A DNA stretch of 64,000 nucleotides. It comes from Klebsiella sp. RIT-PI-d (GTDB lineage: Bacteria; Pseudomonadota; Gammaproteobacteria; Enterobacterales; Enterobacteriaceae). Shown piece after piece: positions 7,862 to 17,236 of the stretch. The stretch is from assembly GCF_001187865.1 (NCBI RefSeq), contig NZ_LGIT01000009.1, positions 1,054,001 to 1,118,000 of the forward strand, read 5' to 3'. The notes below the pieces were generated by a model, which was not told the DNA's origin, ran no database searches, and worked only from the letters and a program-made list of their open reading frames with translations. A program made the translations under genes and the position numbers. The first letter of the stretch is position 1, and each line of letters opens with the position of its first letter.

Positions 7862-9982
7862 TCAGCGAAGCCATTCCTCAAGCCGTTCCCGGTCGGCGAT
7901 ACCGACATCCTGGGCCGCCTGATAGCGTTCATTTTCACAGGCGCGGGTATACAGCGCCACCAGCCAGTCATAGACATAGCGGGTTGCCGCATGGACCGGC
8001 TGTTCTGCCAGTCTGTCAAGACGGGTCATACTGTTGGCATTATTCGCTGCGAATACGGCGCTACCGCTGGCAATCCGACTGGCGGGGCGCTGATCCAGCG
8101 GAGCATCCGCATACCCCAGCCAGGCAATAAAATTGCCCATCACCGCGTGAAGCTGGGCCGCACGGGCATTATTTTGCTGTATAGCCGTTTGTAGCTGACC
8201 CACCAGATCCAGCCGGTAGCTGGTCACGATAAGACAATCCGCCAGCTGTTGCAGCGTCGCAGAAGACAGCCCCGGCGCATTTTTAGTCTGGCGGCTCCAC
8301 TGACGCAGATGTTGTACCCACAGACGATGTGCCTGCTGAGCAATATCTTCTTCCCGATCGCGCGACGTCGCCGGAGCCGTATCCTGGGCAAACAGATCGA
8401 TGGCCTCATTAAACAGGCCGTTCACTTTCTCCTCACGAGGCAACTGCACCTGCCAGATGGACTCGAACAACGTCACGTCAGGCAGCAGTCCGTCCAGGAT
8501 ATCACCTTGTCGTGCCGCGTGACGTTGTAACTCCTTAATCATGGCATCGTGGTTGTTAACCTTTGTGCTGCGCCAGGGCTGCATCAGGGTTTGCAACTGC
8601 TGGTGATAGCGGGTGGCAAGCGCCTTCAGGCGAGCCTCGCGTGGTCCGGCGGAAGTGGCTTGTGATAACCACTCCAGCAACCGCTGTACGCTTCCGGCAT
8701 CGAGCGCCTGTAATGTTCCCCAGCGCTGACCGGGTTTTCCCAGCAGTTGCTGAACGGACTCATCGAAGTTTACTTTACGGGTAAACCGATCGTCCTGCGG
8801 CGTTATGGCCCATACCAGCCCCGGCAAAGAAACCTCCTCGCTGGCCTGGGTTTCATCCACCCACTGGCGCAACATTTTCGCTGTTGCAGGAGTTTGCCCG
8901 CGGGTTGCCACGGCATTGCAAATCACCAGCACGTCTGGCTGCAAATGTTGACGGTAGCGCTCCATCAGCCAGTGCGCTTTGCTTACCCATAGCGGGGCAT
9001 TATCCTGCGGGGCGGGAGCCGGAATATCGAGGACGTCAACCTGCGATAACGCGCCATGTTCACACGGCAGGATCAGTTCGCAGGTCAGCAAAGACAGGGT
9101 TGAAATAGGCAGACTAATGGCACTGCGCAATTGTGAATCGGCCCACGGATGCACCACCACTTCGCCTTCAGCATGACTTTCCGCGGTTAAAAATCCGTCT
9201 GCCGGCAGGGCAAACTGATCGACCAGTAAGCTTAGTGGAGCCGCCACCTCACGGGCATTCCCGGTCTGGTGCAGAACATGCGCCAGGGCCAGCCATTGCC
9301 GGGTCAATTCCTGCTGTTCGCCCCACAATAACGACCACGCGCTGGCGCGGGTACTGAGATCGAGCGCCGGCAGCAGGTCGGCAAACTGTTGCCACAGGTA
9401 ATCATCAATCTGCTGCTGCGGGGCCGGAATATGCTGACGCCAGAAATGGGCAATCGCGGCAACGTCGCTGGCATTCAGACCGGGTACCGGTTGCGATTGC
9501 CGCAGTGTGCGCCAGGTGTGGAGGCGGGCTTCAATCACCGTGCGCTCTACCGGCCTGACGTGTATTTGCTCCCGGGCATGAACTATAAATAGCTGCACCA
9601 GCTCCGCTTCGCTGATTAGCGCCAGACGCAGGGGAAACGCTTCATCGGGCGTCGCGGGCTGATGAGTGAAACGCAGCGCCATGCGGGTCAGCGCATGGCC
9701 CGGATTGATGTGACTAAAATAGTCGAGGGTTTTCTCTCCCGGGCGCACGGTCAGTCGACCCTGCACGTTGCCGCACAGCGCCGTTAACAAATGGGCTTTT
9801 GCCGCCTGCGAATGGCCGTATAGCGCCACGCTGGCGCCTTCTTTTTGAGCCTGCGCCAGTTTTTGCTGGCGGGACGCGATTTCCGCCAGACGCAGGTGCA
9901 GGGCATCGGCATCGCTATCAAGTAGCGCTGAACGCTGGCGAACCTCATCAATCCAGTGGCTGACTGACTGTAACTGAGTCAT
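7862..9982 (-). CDS. srfC: SrfC, putative virulence factor with degenerate P-loop
   Basis: The 706-aa protein starts at MTQLQSV, where ATGA overlaps the srfB stop by four bases. An upstream in-frame ATG (10012) would lie inside srfB. Residues 56-63 (GHSQAAKA) sit after a beta-strand like a Walker A loop, but the G-K-S/T end reads A-K-A, so nucleotide binding may be weakened or lost. A second nucleotide-binding-like stretch follows (VDVLDIPAP near residue 320, DVLVICNAVATRG near 355), suggesting a GTPase-like or dynamin-like fold. It is the last gene of srfABC. In Salmonella srfABC was reported as SsrB-regulated, and in Xenorhabdus as a tripartite toxin; the biochemical role is unsettled. Confidence 0.9.
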   Translation of the reverse strand: MTQLQSVSHWIDEVRQRSALLDSDADALHLRLAEIASRQQKLAQAQKEGASVALYGHSQAAKAHLLTALCGNVQGRLTVRPGEKTLDYFSHINPGHALTRMALRFTHQPATPDEAFPLRLALISEAELVQLFIVHAREQIHVRPVERTVIEARLHTWRTLRQSQPVPGLNASDVAAIAHFWRQHIPAPQQQIDDYLWQQFADLLPALDLSTRASAWSLLWGEQQELTRQWLALAHVLHQTGNAREVAAPLSLLVDQFALPADGFLTAESHAEGEVVVHPWADSQLRSAISLPISTLSLLTCELILPCEHGALSQVDVLDIPAPAPQDNAPLWVSKAHWLMERYRQHLQPDVLVICNAVATRGQTPATAKMLRQWVDETQASEEVSLPGLVWAITPQDDRFTRKVNFDESVQQLLGKPGQRWGTLQALDAGSVQRLLEWLSQATSAGPREARLKALATRYHQQLQTLMQPWRSTKVNNHDAMIKELQRHAARQGDILDGLLPDVTLFESIWQVQLPREEKVNGLFNEAIDLFAQDTAPATSRDREEDIAQQAHRLWVQHLRQWSRQTKNAPGLSSATLQQLADCLIVTSYRLDLVGQLQTAIQQNNARAAQLHAVMGNFIAWLGYADAPLDQRPASRIASGSAVFAANNANSMTRLDRLAEQPVHAATRYVYDWLVALYTRACENERYQAAQDVGIADRERLEEWLR

Positions 9983-12948
9983 TTTAAATAGATGCTCCCG
10001 CTGTCGATCCAATAATGGCTGCCGCTGTGACGGCGGTCGGCCAGCGTGTTCAGCTTCAGGGTCAGTGCATCGGCCGCCACCGGCGTACCGTCCTGCAACC
10101 AGGCATCACTGAGGACAAAAGCTTCCGGGCCGTGGGCTTTACTGCCGCCGCTAAGCTGCAAACGCACATTCAGTACGCCGTCGCCGGCAATGGCTTTGGC
10201 AAGCTCCGGAGAATTAATACTCAGCGTGTACAGCGGCGTGGCGGGCCAGCGGACATTCGCCAGCTGACGAAAGCCCAGCGTCACGTTGCCGCGCAGCGGG
10301 AAATGCAGGCGCGCATCCAGCTTGCTGCCGCCTTTATCCAGATCAATGTGGTGATACCAGATATTCTCATCCCGCAGCGTATTCACCGTGTTATCCAGCA
10401 CGCCAAGATAGCGCACCGTCGAATATGCGCCGATATCGGCGGCCTTGAAATTAAAGCGTGGCAAACGCAGATCCAGCGCCAGACTGCACAGCATGGCGCC
10501 CACGGCGGCGGTGGATTTAGGATTGCCGATCCGTCCCTGCTGGCTGAACGGATACCATTCATGAACGCGATACTTATCCAGCCAGACCATCCGGTTAACC
10601 GGCACCGGTTGAAGATGACGGATCAGCGCCTGAACGCCAGGCAGACAGCCCGGACGTCCGGTAATCAACAGCACATCGCAAACATAGTGCGAAATGGCTT
10701 CACATACCGCATGTAGCGGAGCCGCAAGGGTAAACTCACCGGCGAGCATGGCGCGCTGTAATTCACTGAAATTAACCTCCAGCGGCACGGCCAGAATGTC
10801 GAATGTCTCAGCCCCGGCTGGCAGCGCATGTTCAATCGCCTGATTAAGATAATTCATCACGTTACGCCCCGGCGGCTGGTCAAGCAGATCGCCGAAAGTG
10901 GCGTGCATTCCGGCCAGCGGATCGTCAGTACCACACTGCTCCCAGGCCGCGAGGATCGCGTGTCCGACGGGCATAAACAGTTGCAGAGTGGTTTGCTGGC
11001 GCAACACCGCCTGGGTGTCGATGCGGCCAGAGTCACCAAACAGCGTCGCCATAAGCGCCGCAGCATCTACAATGCCTGATTTTTGCAGACGGGTTTGCAG
11101 GGCGGGCAGAACGTAACGTTGTATGATATCCAGCAGGACATCATCGCCGGCCACTTTAAAGCCTTCACGAAACAGCAGGTGCGGCGTGATTTTGACATTA
11201 CTGCCGGTACCGTCATCCAGCTGATAATGGGTAATTGCCATATCAGTGGTGCCGCCGCCAATATCGATTGAGGCGACCCGCAAGGTACGATCGCCTGCGG
11301 TCCCACGATCGGGGCGGATGCGCGAGGCAAAGAAGGCCCCGGTCTGCCCGCCAAAATGCGAGATAGCCTCGTTATACAGCCACACCAGTTGACCACAGCT
11401 GGCTTCATCCCATTCCATCTGGATTTCAGGCACCGGGACCCGGCTTTTCTCCCGCTGTTTCTGGCTGACGAAATCGTCGTCCTGCGGGTGCCAGCCCATC
11501 GCTTTCCACACCAGCGCGATGGCTTCAAACATGCGACGGCGAAAGATTTCGCGCTCCTGTTTAGGCATCGCGGAGGGCAGGGTAAGAATGATGGTGCGCA
11601 ACTGGCGCGGTGACGCCGGAAAACCCAGACGCAGACGCGTGGCAACGCTGTTAATTTGTCCCAGCGCCTGCGCCAGCAACTCGCAGAGCATATGCGTCAT
11701 CAGCGTACTTCGGCTGTAAAGCGGTGAGAAGACCGGCAAGCGTTCATCCGGCGGCAGGGTAAATAGCGGCTGGCCGTCGTCGTTCATCAGGTTCATCAGC
11801 GGGAAAGCCGTCGCCAGCGGTTCACGATGGGTTTTGGCGTTCATCTGGCTAAATCGCCAGTCCTGGAGTACCGGCGTCTCATCCCACAAATAGCGCCGCG
11901 GACTGGAAATACCGCTATTGCCTTCGGTCCCCAGCCGCTGCATCGCCATCTTGCGCGCCTCGTCGCCTACGCGAACGATGGAGGGCCAGATAAACGCATC
12001 TTCACGCCCGCTCTGTACCGAAAAATGCTGTTTGCCGAAGCGCGCCTCGGAGAATTCAAGGCGGCTGGTAAACAGGGGGTCATTAAAAAACTGCGGCTCA
12101 CTGAGTGAGCGCACTTGCAGTTCCGCCGTCTGACGCAGACCGTCATTGGCATCACCGTGATCTTCAATAATGATGCCGCAGGTGTGGGTATTACCGACAT
12201 CAAGGATCAGATCGACCGGGATTGCCGGGGTACTGAGCGTCGCTGTTACCAGCCTGACTTCAGGCACGGTAAGCTGCTCGCCCAGCAGCGCCAGTAAGTT
12301 CAGCCAGTGTCCCTGATATTCGAAACTTCTCAGCGCCTGCGCCATCTCCATCTCGCTGCGCTTCTCGTACTGCGTTACAGAGTGGGTAAATACCTCGCGC
12401 AGCCAGCCGTCGATCCAGGTCTGGTCGAGAAAATCGGCCAGTTCACTATCCTGCCACGCCAGCGCAAAGCGGGTGCCGTTGAGCAGATCGTTTTCCACGG
12501 GGGCGAGCGCAGCGGGTGAACGCTCGCTGATTTGCGTGTCCAGCGCCAGCGTGATGCGGTGCGTATTGCCTGCGCTATCCGGCGCGTCGAGTTTGCGGAT
12601 CTGCATCCGTCCCCAGTTGTCGGGTCCCTCAACAAAGGTGCGGGGTGGATTAAAGCGTAAAAAGGGCAGCGGCAGCCAGACGCCGTCGAGCAGGGTCAGC
12701 GAGTGCGGCAGCCCCAGGGTACTTTCGGGCTTGACCACTTCGGGGCGTGCACCGTCATGCCCGGGCAGGGTGTACCGCTCGCTGGCAGGATCGTAATCAA
12801 GGCGCAGCAGCGGCCCGTTCGCGGTCTTGCGCACAAAGCGGCCGCTGTGTGGTGCGTCCAGTGGCGTCAGGCCAAAATCAAGAAATTGCACGCCACTGTT
12901 GGCGATTAACGTGACGCTCTGTTTGTAGTCGCAGAGATTTACCAGCAT
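9979..12948 (-). CDS. srfB: SrfB, actin/Hsp70-superfamily ATPase-like virulence factor
   Basis: A protein of about 989 aa starting MLVNLCDYKQSV, with AGGTG nine bases upstream; a GTG at 12960 would add four residues and overlap srfA. Two phosphate-loop motifs of the actin/Hsp70/ParM superfamily are visible: LDVGNTHTCG around Asp250 (phosphate 1) and SIDIGGGTTDMAI around Asp562 (phosphate 2). The spacing is wide because large insertions separate them. An N-terminal region of about 240 residues precedes the ATPase core. It lies in the middle of srfA-srfB-srfC, coupled to srfC by a 4-base overlap. The ATPase assignment comes from the motifs; the target or partner is inferred to be SrfA and SrfC. 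Confidence 0.92.
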   Translation of the reverse strand: MLVNLCDYKQSVTLIANSGVQFLDFGLTPLDAPHSGRFVRKTANGPLLRLDYDPASERYTLPGHDGARPEVVKPESTLGLPHSLTLLDGVWLPLPFLRFNPPRTFVEGPDNWGRMQIRKLDAPDSAGNTHRITLALDTQISERSPAALAPVENDLLNGTRFALAWQDSELADFLDQTWIDGWLREVFTHSVTQYEKRSEMEMAQALRSFEYQGHWLNLLALLGEQLTVPEVRLVTATLSTPAIPVDLILDVGNTHTCGIIIEDHGDANDGLRQTAELQVRSLSEPQFFNDPLFTSRLEFSEARFGKQHFSVQSGREDAFIWPSIVRVGDEARKMAMQRLGTEGNSGISSPRRYLWDETPVLQDWRFSQMNAKTHREPLATAFPLMNLMNDDGQPLFTLPPDERLPVFSPLYSRSTLMTHMLCELLAQALGQINSVATRLRLGFPASPRQLRTIILTLPSAMPKQEREIFRRRMFEAIALVWKAMGWHPQDDDFVSQKQREKSRVPVPEIQMEWDEASCGQLVWLYNEAISHFGGQTGAFFASRIRPDRGTAGDRTLRVASIDIGGGTTDMAITHYQLDDGTGSNVKITPHLLFREGFKVAGDDVLLDIIQRYVLPALQTRLQKSGIVDAAALMATLFGDSGRIDTQAVLRQQTTLQLFMPVGHAILAAWEQCGTDDPLAGMHATFGDLLDQPPGRNVMNYLNQAIEHALPAGAETFDILAVPLEVNFSELQRAMLAGEFTLAAPLHAVCEAISHYVCDVLLITGRPGCLPGVQALIRHLQPVPVNRMVWLDKYRVHEWYPFSQQGRIGNPKSTAAVGAMLCSLALDLRLPRFNFKAADIGAYSTVRYLGVLDNTVNTLRDENIWYHHIDLDKGGSKLDARLHFPLRGNVTLGFRQLANVRWPATPLYTLSINSPELAKAIAGDGVLNVRLQLSGGSKAHGPEAFVLSDAWLQDGTPVAADALTLKLNTLADRRHSGSHYWIDSGSIYLK

Positions 12949-12952
12949 GGGA

Positions 12953-14236
12953 TCAGGCACCTATTTTTCGAAACGTCACAGGAACCGCGTCTGCGGCGTC
13001 ATAGCGGGCAACGCATTGTGCAACGTCGTTAACGCCAGCTTTGCAGGTAATTTCCGGCATCGGGTAGCGGGAGCCGTCGTTGCATCGGGCATTATTACGG
13101 CTTTTTATCATCAGCTCGCCGCTCTGGTGCAGACCCGAAAAAAGGTCCGCGCGGCAGACAATATTTTTTCCCTGTACCAGTCGTGCCGTGCCTTTATTGT
13201 TCTGGATCTGAAAACGCAGATTCGGCGCTTTACCGGTAACAGGGTCCTGAATGGCAATGTTGACCTGCCAGTTACCGTTGAGAAAGCGCGTTAAGCCTGC
13301 CCGAACCTGACTTGCGTCCATGACCATTGCTTCCTTAGGAATGGCGGCAATCACCACTGGCGCGCTGGGGACAACCTCAGGCCGTGCCGGTTTTACTACC
13401 CCGGCCTGATCGAGCGGCAGCGCAGCAATCGCTTCAGGCAAAGGGCGATGCGCTGACCCGACGACGGGCGCCGCAGGCGTCGGGGTGTTATTGAGCAGCA
13501 ACGGCGCAACCCCTGCTGCAATCAGGATGGCGGCAATGCTGACAGTCCACAGCGGAAAACGGCGGCGTGATTTTTTTTGCTGTGGGGCGGGTACCGCTTC
13601 CGCAGCCGGTTCAGGTAACACATACGCCGCCAGCGGTTCGGGAGCGGCGACTGGGGGTGGCGTCAACAACGGCTCATCCGGCTGACTGAGCGGCACGACT
13701 GTCGGAGCTTCCTCTTCCTCAACCGGAAGCACAATAAGGGCAGGCTCAATCACCGCAGGCTGGCGCAGACAGTCAAATACATCTTCCCGGGCATTGTCGT
13801 TGAGATTCACAAAGCCCCAGAAGGTAATAACCGGCTTGCCGTCAACGAGGAAAAGATGATTTTCACCGGGGAACTGCTGCGCCTTCTCCAGCAGGGAGCC
13901 GAAGAGCTGCTGCGCGGTTTTCGCCGATTGCAGGCATTTGCGGCTGAGGGCCGAGGCCGCCTCAAAGGTGGCTTCAAGGCTTTGCAGCGCGCGGGCGCGG
14001 GTCGGCGCATCGGCTGCCAGCCAGGCCACCGGCTGGCCTTCAATGGGCGAGTACCAGTGGACGCGATCGCCATCATCATTAACCTGCGGGATCGCCAGAC
14101 ACTCTGCCATTGCCTGTTGTTTACGCAGGCGCAGCGTCTCACGAATTTGCAGCGCCGACTCAAAAACGGCCTGGCCACCGCCACCCACCGCCTGAAAATC
14201 GTCTAAATCGCCGCTGCGTAAAAGAGTTTTTGCCAC
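12953..14236 (-). CDS. srfA: SrfA, membrane-anchored component of SrfABC
   Basis: The 427-aa product begins MAKTLLRSGDLDDFQAVGGG. An N-terminal soluble region of about 165 residues is followed by a Pro/Glu/Ala-rich linker. A basic patch (QQKKSRRR) leads into one transmembrane helix near residues 225-250 (FPLWTVSIAAILIAAGV), and then a C-terminal domain of about 175 residues. That domain contains four cysteines (NIVCRAD, NARCNDG, EITCKAG, AQCVARY). The topology predicts a cytoplasmic N terminus and a periplasmic, possibly disulfide-bonded, C terminus. First gene of the operon; srfB starts five bases after its stop. Confidence 0.88.
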   Translation of the reverse strand: MAKTLLRSGDLDDFQAVGGGGQAVFESALQIRETLRLRKQQAMAECLAIPQVNDDGDRVHWYSPIEGQPVAWLAADAPTRARALQSLEATFEAASALSRKCLQSAKTAQQLFGSLLEKAQQFPGENHLFLVDGKPVITFWGFVNLNDNAREDVFDCLRQPAVIEPALIVLPVEEEEAPTVVPLSQPDEPLLTPPPVAAPEPLAAYVLPEPAAEAVPAPQQKKSRRRFPLWTVSIAAILIAAGVAPLLLNNTPTPAAPVVGSAHRPLPEAIAALPLDQAGVVKPARPEVVPSAPVVIAAIPKEAMVMDASQVRAGLTRFLNGNWQVNIAIQDPVTGKAPNLRFQIQNNKGTARLVQGKNIVCRADLFSGLHQSGELMIKSRNNARCNDGSRYPMPEITCKAGVNDVAQCVARYDAADAVPVTFRKIGA

Positions 14237-14498
14237 GTTTTCATCTCACTGACTTTTTCACCGCTCTACTTTACGCAATGCGCGATCGGATAAACGGTGG
14301 AAGAGAGGCTAAAACTGGGTAATTCTCGCGGCATTGACCCGCTTGTGGACCGCTGGCGCAGGGGCAGGGGTGAAAATGCCTGGAATATCAGCGAAAAATG
14401 CTCCTTAAGCATAACCTGATAGTGATTTGTTATTTGCCAGTTACACATCGCTATGCTGTTATTAAGCTTCATATAATAAAACCGAAAGGCTTATAACC

Positions 14499-16097
14499 AT
14501 GTCGATGGGAAAATCGCTGCTCGCGCTGGCGCTGAGCACCTTATTACCGGCAAGCGCCGCCTGGGCGGCAAATAATGATACGCTGATTTACTGTTCCGAA
14601 GCTTCTCCGGAATCGTTCAACCCGCAGATTGCCAGTTCCGGGCCGACGTTTGTCGCCAGCTCGCAGGTTCTGTATAACCGTTTGATTAACTTCGATCGCG
14701 AGAAGAATACGCCGATCCCGTCGCTGGCCACCGAGTGGACCATTTCACCTGACGGTAAAACCTATACCTTTACCCTGCGTCAGGGCGTGAAGTTCAACAG
14801 CAATAAGTTTTTTAAGCCCACCCGCGATTTTAATGCCGACGATGTTATTTTCTCGGTGATGCGTCAGAAAGACCCTAAGCATCCTTACCACAATGTGTCG
14901 CAGGGCAATTACGAGTACTTCAATGACGTTGGGCTGGATAAGCTGATTACCGACGTGAAAAAGATTGATGATTATCACGTTCAATTTACCCTCAGCGAGC
15001 CGAATGCCGCGTTTCTTGCCGACTGGGGAATGGATTTTGCCTCTATCCTGTCTGCGGAATACGCCGATGCGATGCTGAAAAAAGGCACTCCAGAAAACGT
15101 CGATACCTGGCCGGTGGGTACCGGACCTTACGCGCTGCAACAATATAAAGTGGATTCTCTCATTCGTTATATTGCCAACCCCCATTACTGGGACGGCGAG
15201 GTTCCGACTAAGCATCTGATTTTCTCTATTACGCCGAATGTTGAAACACGCCTGGCGAAATTACAGACCAACGAGTGCCAGATTATTCCCGCACCGTCAC
15301 CGGTGCAGTTTGATGTGATCAAAAAGAATAAAGATCTGGCGCTACACTCCGTTGATGCACTGAACGTCGGCTATCTGGCGTTTAATACCGAGAAAAAACC
15401 GTTTGATAATGTGCTGGTGCGCCAGGCGTTAAATTATGCCACCGACAAAGAAGCCATTATTAATGCCGTCTTTATGGGGTCTGGTACAGTCGCGAAATCG
15501 CCAATCCCACCGAATATGCTGGGCTTTAATAAAGACCTGAAAGATTATGGTTACGACGTGCAAAAAGCCAAAGATTTGCTTAAACAGGCGGGTCTGGAGA
15601 AGGGCTTTGAAGCAACGTTATGGTCAATGCCGGTGCAACGTCCCTATAACCCGAACTCGCGCCGTATTGCGGAAATGCTGCAAAGCGACTGGGCGAAAGT
15701 GGGCGTAAAAGCCAAAATCGTCTCGTACGAGTGGGGTGAGTATCTCTCTGGTATGCGTAAAGGCGAGCATGATACCGCGCTGTTTGGCTGGATGTCGGAT
15801 AATGGCGATCCGGATAACTTCGCGGACGTTCTGCTGGGCTGTAACAGCATTAAAACCGGCTCCAACGCGGCTCGCTGGTGCGATAAGGGCTATAACGATT
15901 TAGTGCAAAAAGCGCGTCTGACCAGCGTTCCGGCGGACCGGGCAGCACTGTATGCGCAGGCCCAGGAAATTTACTATCAGCAGGCGCCGTGGATCGCCCT
16001 GGCCAACGGAAAGACATTTTATGCCACCCGCAGCAACGTGAGCGGGTATAGTGTAAGCCTGATGGGCAGTGATTTTTCGAAAGCCAAACTGAACTAG
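14499..16097 (+). CDS. DppA-like dipeptide/oligopeptide ABC substrate-binding protein (orphan)
   Basis: A 532-aa periplasmic binding protein with a signal peptide cleaved near residue 24 (LLPASAAWA-A). It is a full-length relative of DppA (535 aa): conserved CSEASPESFNPQ, DGKTYTFTLRQGVKF, VGTGPYALQQY, AMPVQRPYNPN-type and WSGDNGDPDNF-type segments are seen, here MPVQRPYNPNSRR and WMSDNGDPDNF. No permease or ATPase genes follow; instead ydcY starts 15 bases after the stop. It therefore probably delivers ligand to a transporter encoded elsewhere, such as Dpp. It is divergent from srfA. The ligand (peptide or haem-like) is unknown. Confidence 0.88.
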   Translation: MSMGKSLLALALSTLLPASAAWAANNDTLIYCSEASPESFNPQIASSGPTFVASSQVLYNRLINFDREKNTPIPSLATEWTISPDGKTYTFTLRQGVKFNSNKFFKPTRDFNADDVIFSVMRQKDPKHPYHNVSQGNYEYFNDVGLDKLITDVKKIDDYHVQFTLSEPNAAFLADWGMDFASILSAEYADAMLKKGTPENVDTWPVGTGPYALQQYKVDSLIRYIANPHYWDGEVPTKHLIFSITPNVETRLAKLQTNECQIIPAPSPVQFDVIKKNKDLALHSVDALNVGYLAFNTEKKPFDNVLVRQALNYATDKEAIINAVFMGSGTVAKSPIPPNMLGFNKDLKDYGYDVQKAKDLLKQAGLEKGFEATLWSMPVQRPYNPNSRRIAEMLQSDWAKVGVKAKIVSYEWGEYLSGMRKGEHDTALFGWMSDNGDPDNFADVLLGCNSIKTGSNAARWCDKGYNDLVQKARLTSVPADRAALYAQAQEIYYQQAPWIALANGKTFYATRSNVSGYSVSLMGSDFSKAKLN

Positions 16098-16112
16098 TAC
16101 AAAGGAGAAAGT

Positions 16113-16346
16113 ATGTCGCACCTGGATGAGGTTCGCCGCCGCGTAGACGCCACCCTTATGGAAGACGTCATCACCCATATGAACGAACTGCTGGTGGTAT
16201 TAAGCGATGATACCGAGCTGTCACGCGAAGACCGTTATGAACAGCAGCAGCGTTTGCGTAACGCTATTGCGCATCATGGGCATCAGCATCGGGAAGATAA
16301 AGACGCGCGTCGCGAGCAGTTAACCAAGGGCGGCACGATTTTGTAG
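16113..16346 (+). CDS. ydcY: DUF2526 family protein YdcY
   Basis: 77 aa, the same length as E. coli YdcY and very similar (MSHLDEV start, HMNELL, LSREDRY.QQQRLR, QLTKGGTIL end). It is soluble, highly charged and largely helical with no signal peptide. An AAAGGAG ribosome site lies just ahead of the start, and the gene follows the DppA-like gene closely, so the two are probably co-transcribed. Function unknown. Confidence 0.9.
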   Translation: MSHLDEVRRRVDATLMEDVITHMNELLVVLSDDTELSREDRYEQQQRLRNAIAHHGHQHREDKDARREQLTKGGTIL

Positions 16347-16398
16347 CGCGTTCAGCGTGATGACAGGCGCAGTTTCGGCCGTCGATCGCAAAAGAAGA

Positions 16399-16422
16399 GT
16401 GCAGCCTCATTTGAGGCTGCAC
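16399..16422 (-). terminator. Palindromic hairpin, possible minus-strand terminator or ydcY terminator
   Basis: A 24-base near-perfect palindrome (GTGCAGCCTCA/TGAGGCTGCAC around TT). Read on the minus strand it is followed by a T-rich stretch (CTTCTTTT). On the plus strand it lies 55 bases past ydcY. No minus-strand gene upstream of it is recognised. Confidence 0.45.
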
Positions 16423-16538
16423 GTGCACAGAACTGCTGATTACGAATAACGTACAGATGATGATCAACCATCTTATCAGTGAAAATAAATGCGCAAGATC
16501 AAAGTTACTCACCCTGCATCACACCTATAATTACGACT

Positions 16539-16578
16539 CAATAACAAAGCCCGCTCAAATGTGCGGGCTTTGTTATTG
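16539..16578. terminator. Strong inverted repeat upstream of a small secreted-protein gene
   Basis: A perfect 16-bp stem (CAATAACAAAGCCCGC paired with GCGGGCTTTGTTATTG) around an 8-base loop. It ends 15 bases before the ATG at 16594. The T-containing 3' arm resembles a terminator. Its nearness to the next start codon means it could also act as a leader structure. Confidence 0.6.
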
Positions 16579-16593
16579 GATGAGGAAAATGTT

Positions 16594-16731
16594 ATGAAAA
16601 TCAAAAAACTAATGATGTGCCTGGGTTTACTTCTGATATCAGTTTCTGCATTTGCCTGCCCTAAAGGTCAGCATCCGCATGGCGGTACGGGTTCTCACCA
16701 TAAGGGAGGGTATTGTTCTTACGATCAATAA
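16594..16731 (+). CDS. Small secreted His/Gly-rich protein, 45 aa
   Basis: The ORF encodes MKIKKLMMCLGLLLISVSAF-A followed by a mature peptide of about 24 residues rich in His, Gly and Lys (CPKGQHPHGG, then GSHHKGGYCS). A GAGGAAAAT ribosome site precedes the ATG. The signal peptide is clear, with probable cleavage after SVSAFA. The mature part has two cysteines that could form a disulfide and four histidines that could bind metal. I do not recognise a named family. The coding case rests on the strong signal peptide and ribosome site. Confidence 0.65.
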   Translation: MKIKKLMMCLGLLLISVSAFACPKGQHPHGGTGSHHKGGYCSYDQ

Positions 16732-16886
16732 GCGTCTGTTTATAAAAACACGTATTTGATATTAGTCGGTATACCTGAAATATAAGATTTGAAGAAAAAG
16801 CGGCTAGATAAATTTCTAAGTGGTATTCCATCTATCCGCACATAAATACGCTAATAATCCGTTGATGAATTCCCAGGGCATATTTT

Positions 16887-17156
16887 TTGAAAAAAACAAT
16901 GTTGTTGTTGAGTTTACTATTATTATCTGCTGGAGCTTATGCCGACTGTGAGTCCGGACACTGGCTTCAAACTAAAAATGACCAGGAGTCAATACTGACT
17001 CTTGAGGATGGGTCAGTGTGGATGGTAATCAATGGAGGGGAAATTGACTCTCAGCTATGGCTGGAATCTGACGAAATATTGATTTGCGATGACAGCACTT
17101 TTATCAACAAAGATGAAGATAATGAACAAGTAAGCGTTCAGTTATTATCCCGATAA
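16887..17156 (+). CDS. Small secreted acidic protein of unknown function, 89 aa
   Basis: A TTG start at 16887 gives MKKTMLLLSLLLLSAGAYAD, a typical signal peptide cleaved after AYA; an ATG at 16899 gives a shorter signal. The mature protein of about 70 residues is acidic (many Asp/Glu) with two cysteines (DCESGHW and ILICDDS). It contains a beta-rich stretch (ESILTLEDGSVWMVI). It is followed 15 bases later by a strong terminator, so it is a complete transcription unit. Its base composition is more AT-rich than the backbone genes around it, suggesting recent acquisition. I do not recognise a family. Confidence 0.72.
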   Translation: MKKTMLLLSLLLLSAGAYADCESGHWLQTKNDQESILTLEDGSVWMVINGGEIDSQLWLESDEILICDDSTFINKDEDNEQVSVQLLSR

Positions 17157-17171
17157 AATCACAGATCAAGC

Positions 17172-17198
17172 CAAATCTCCTTCGGGAGATTTGTTTTT
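17172..17198 (+). terminator. Rho-independent terminator
   Basis: A perfect 9-bp stem CAAATCTCC/GGAGATTTG with a stable TTCG tetraloop followed by TTTTT, just after the small secreted-protein gene. Confidence 0.92.
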
Positions 17199-17236
17199 CT
17201 AAACACACTGTCATGCAACGTCTACGTTACTCTACT

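Noticed and set aside
10015..10716. 233-aa plus-strand ORF
   Set aside because: Lies fully antisense to srfB, has no ribosome site, and its composition is that of a shadow frame.
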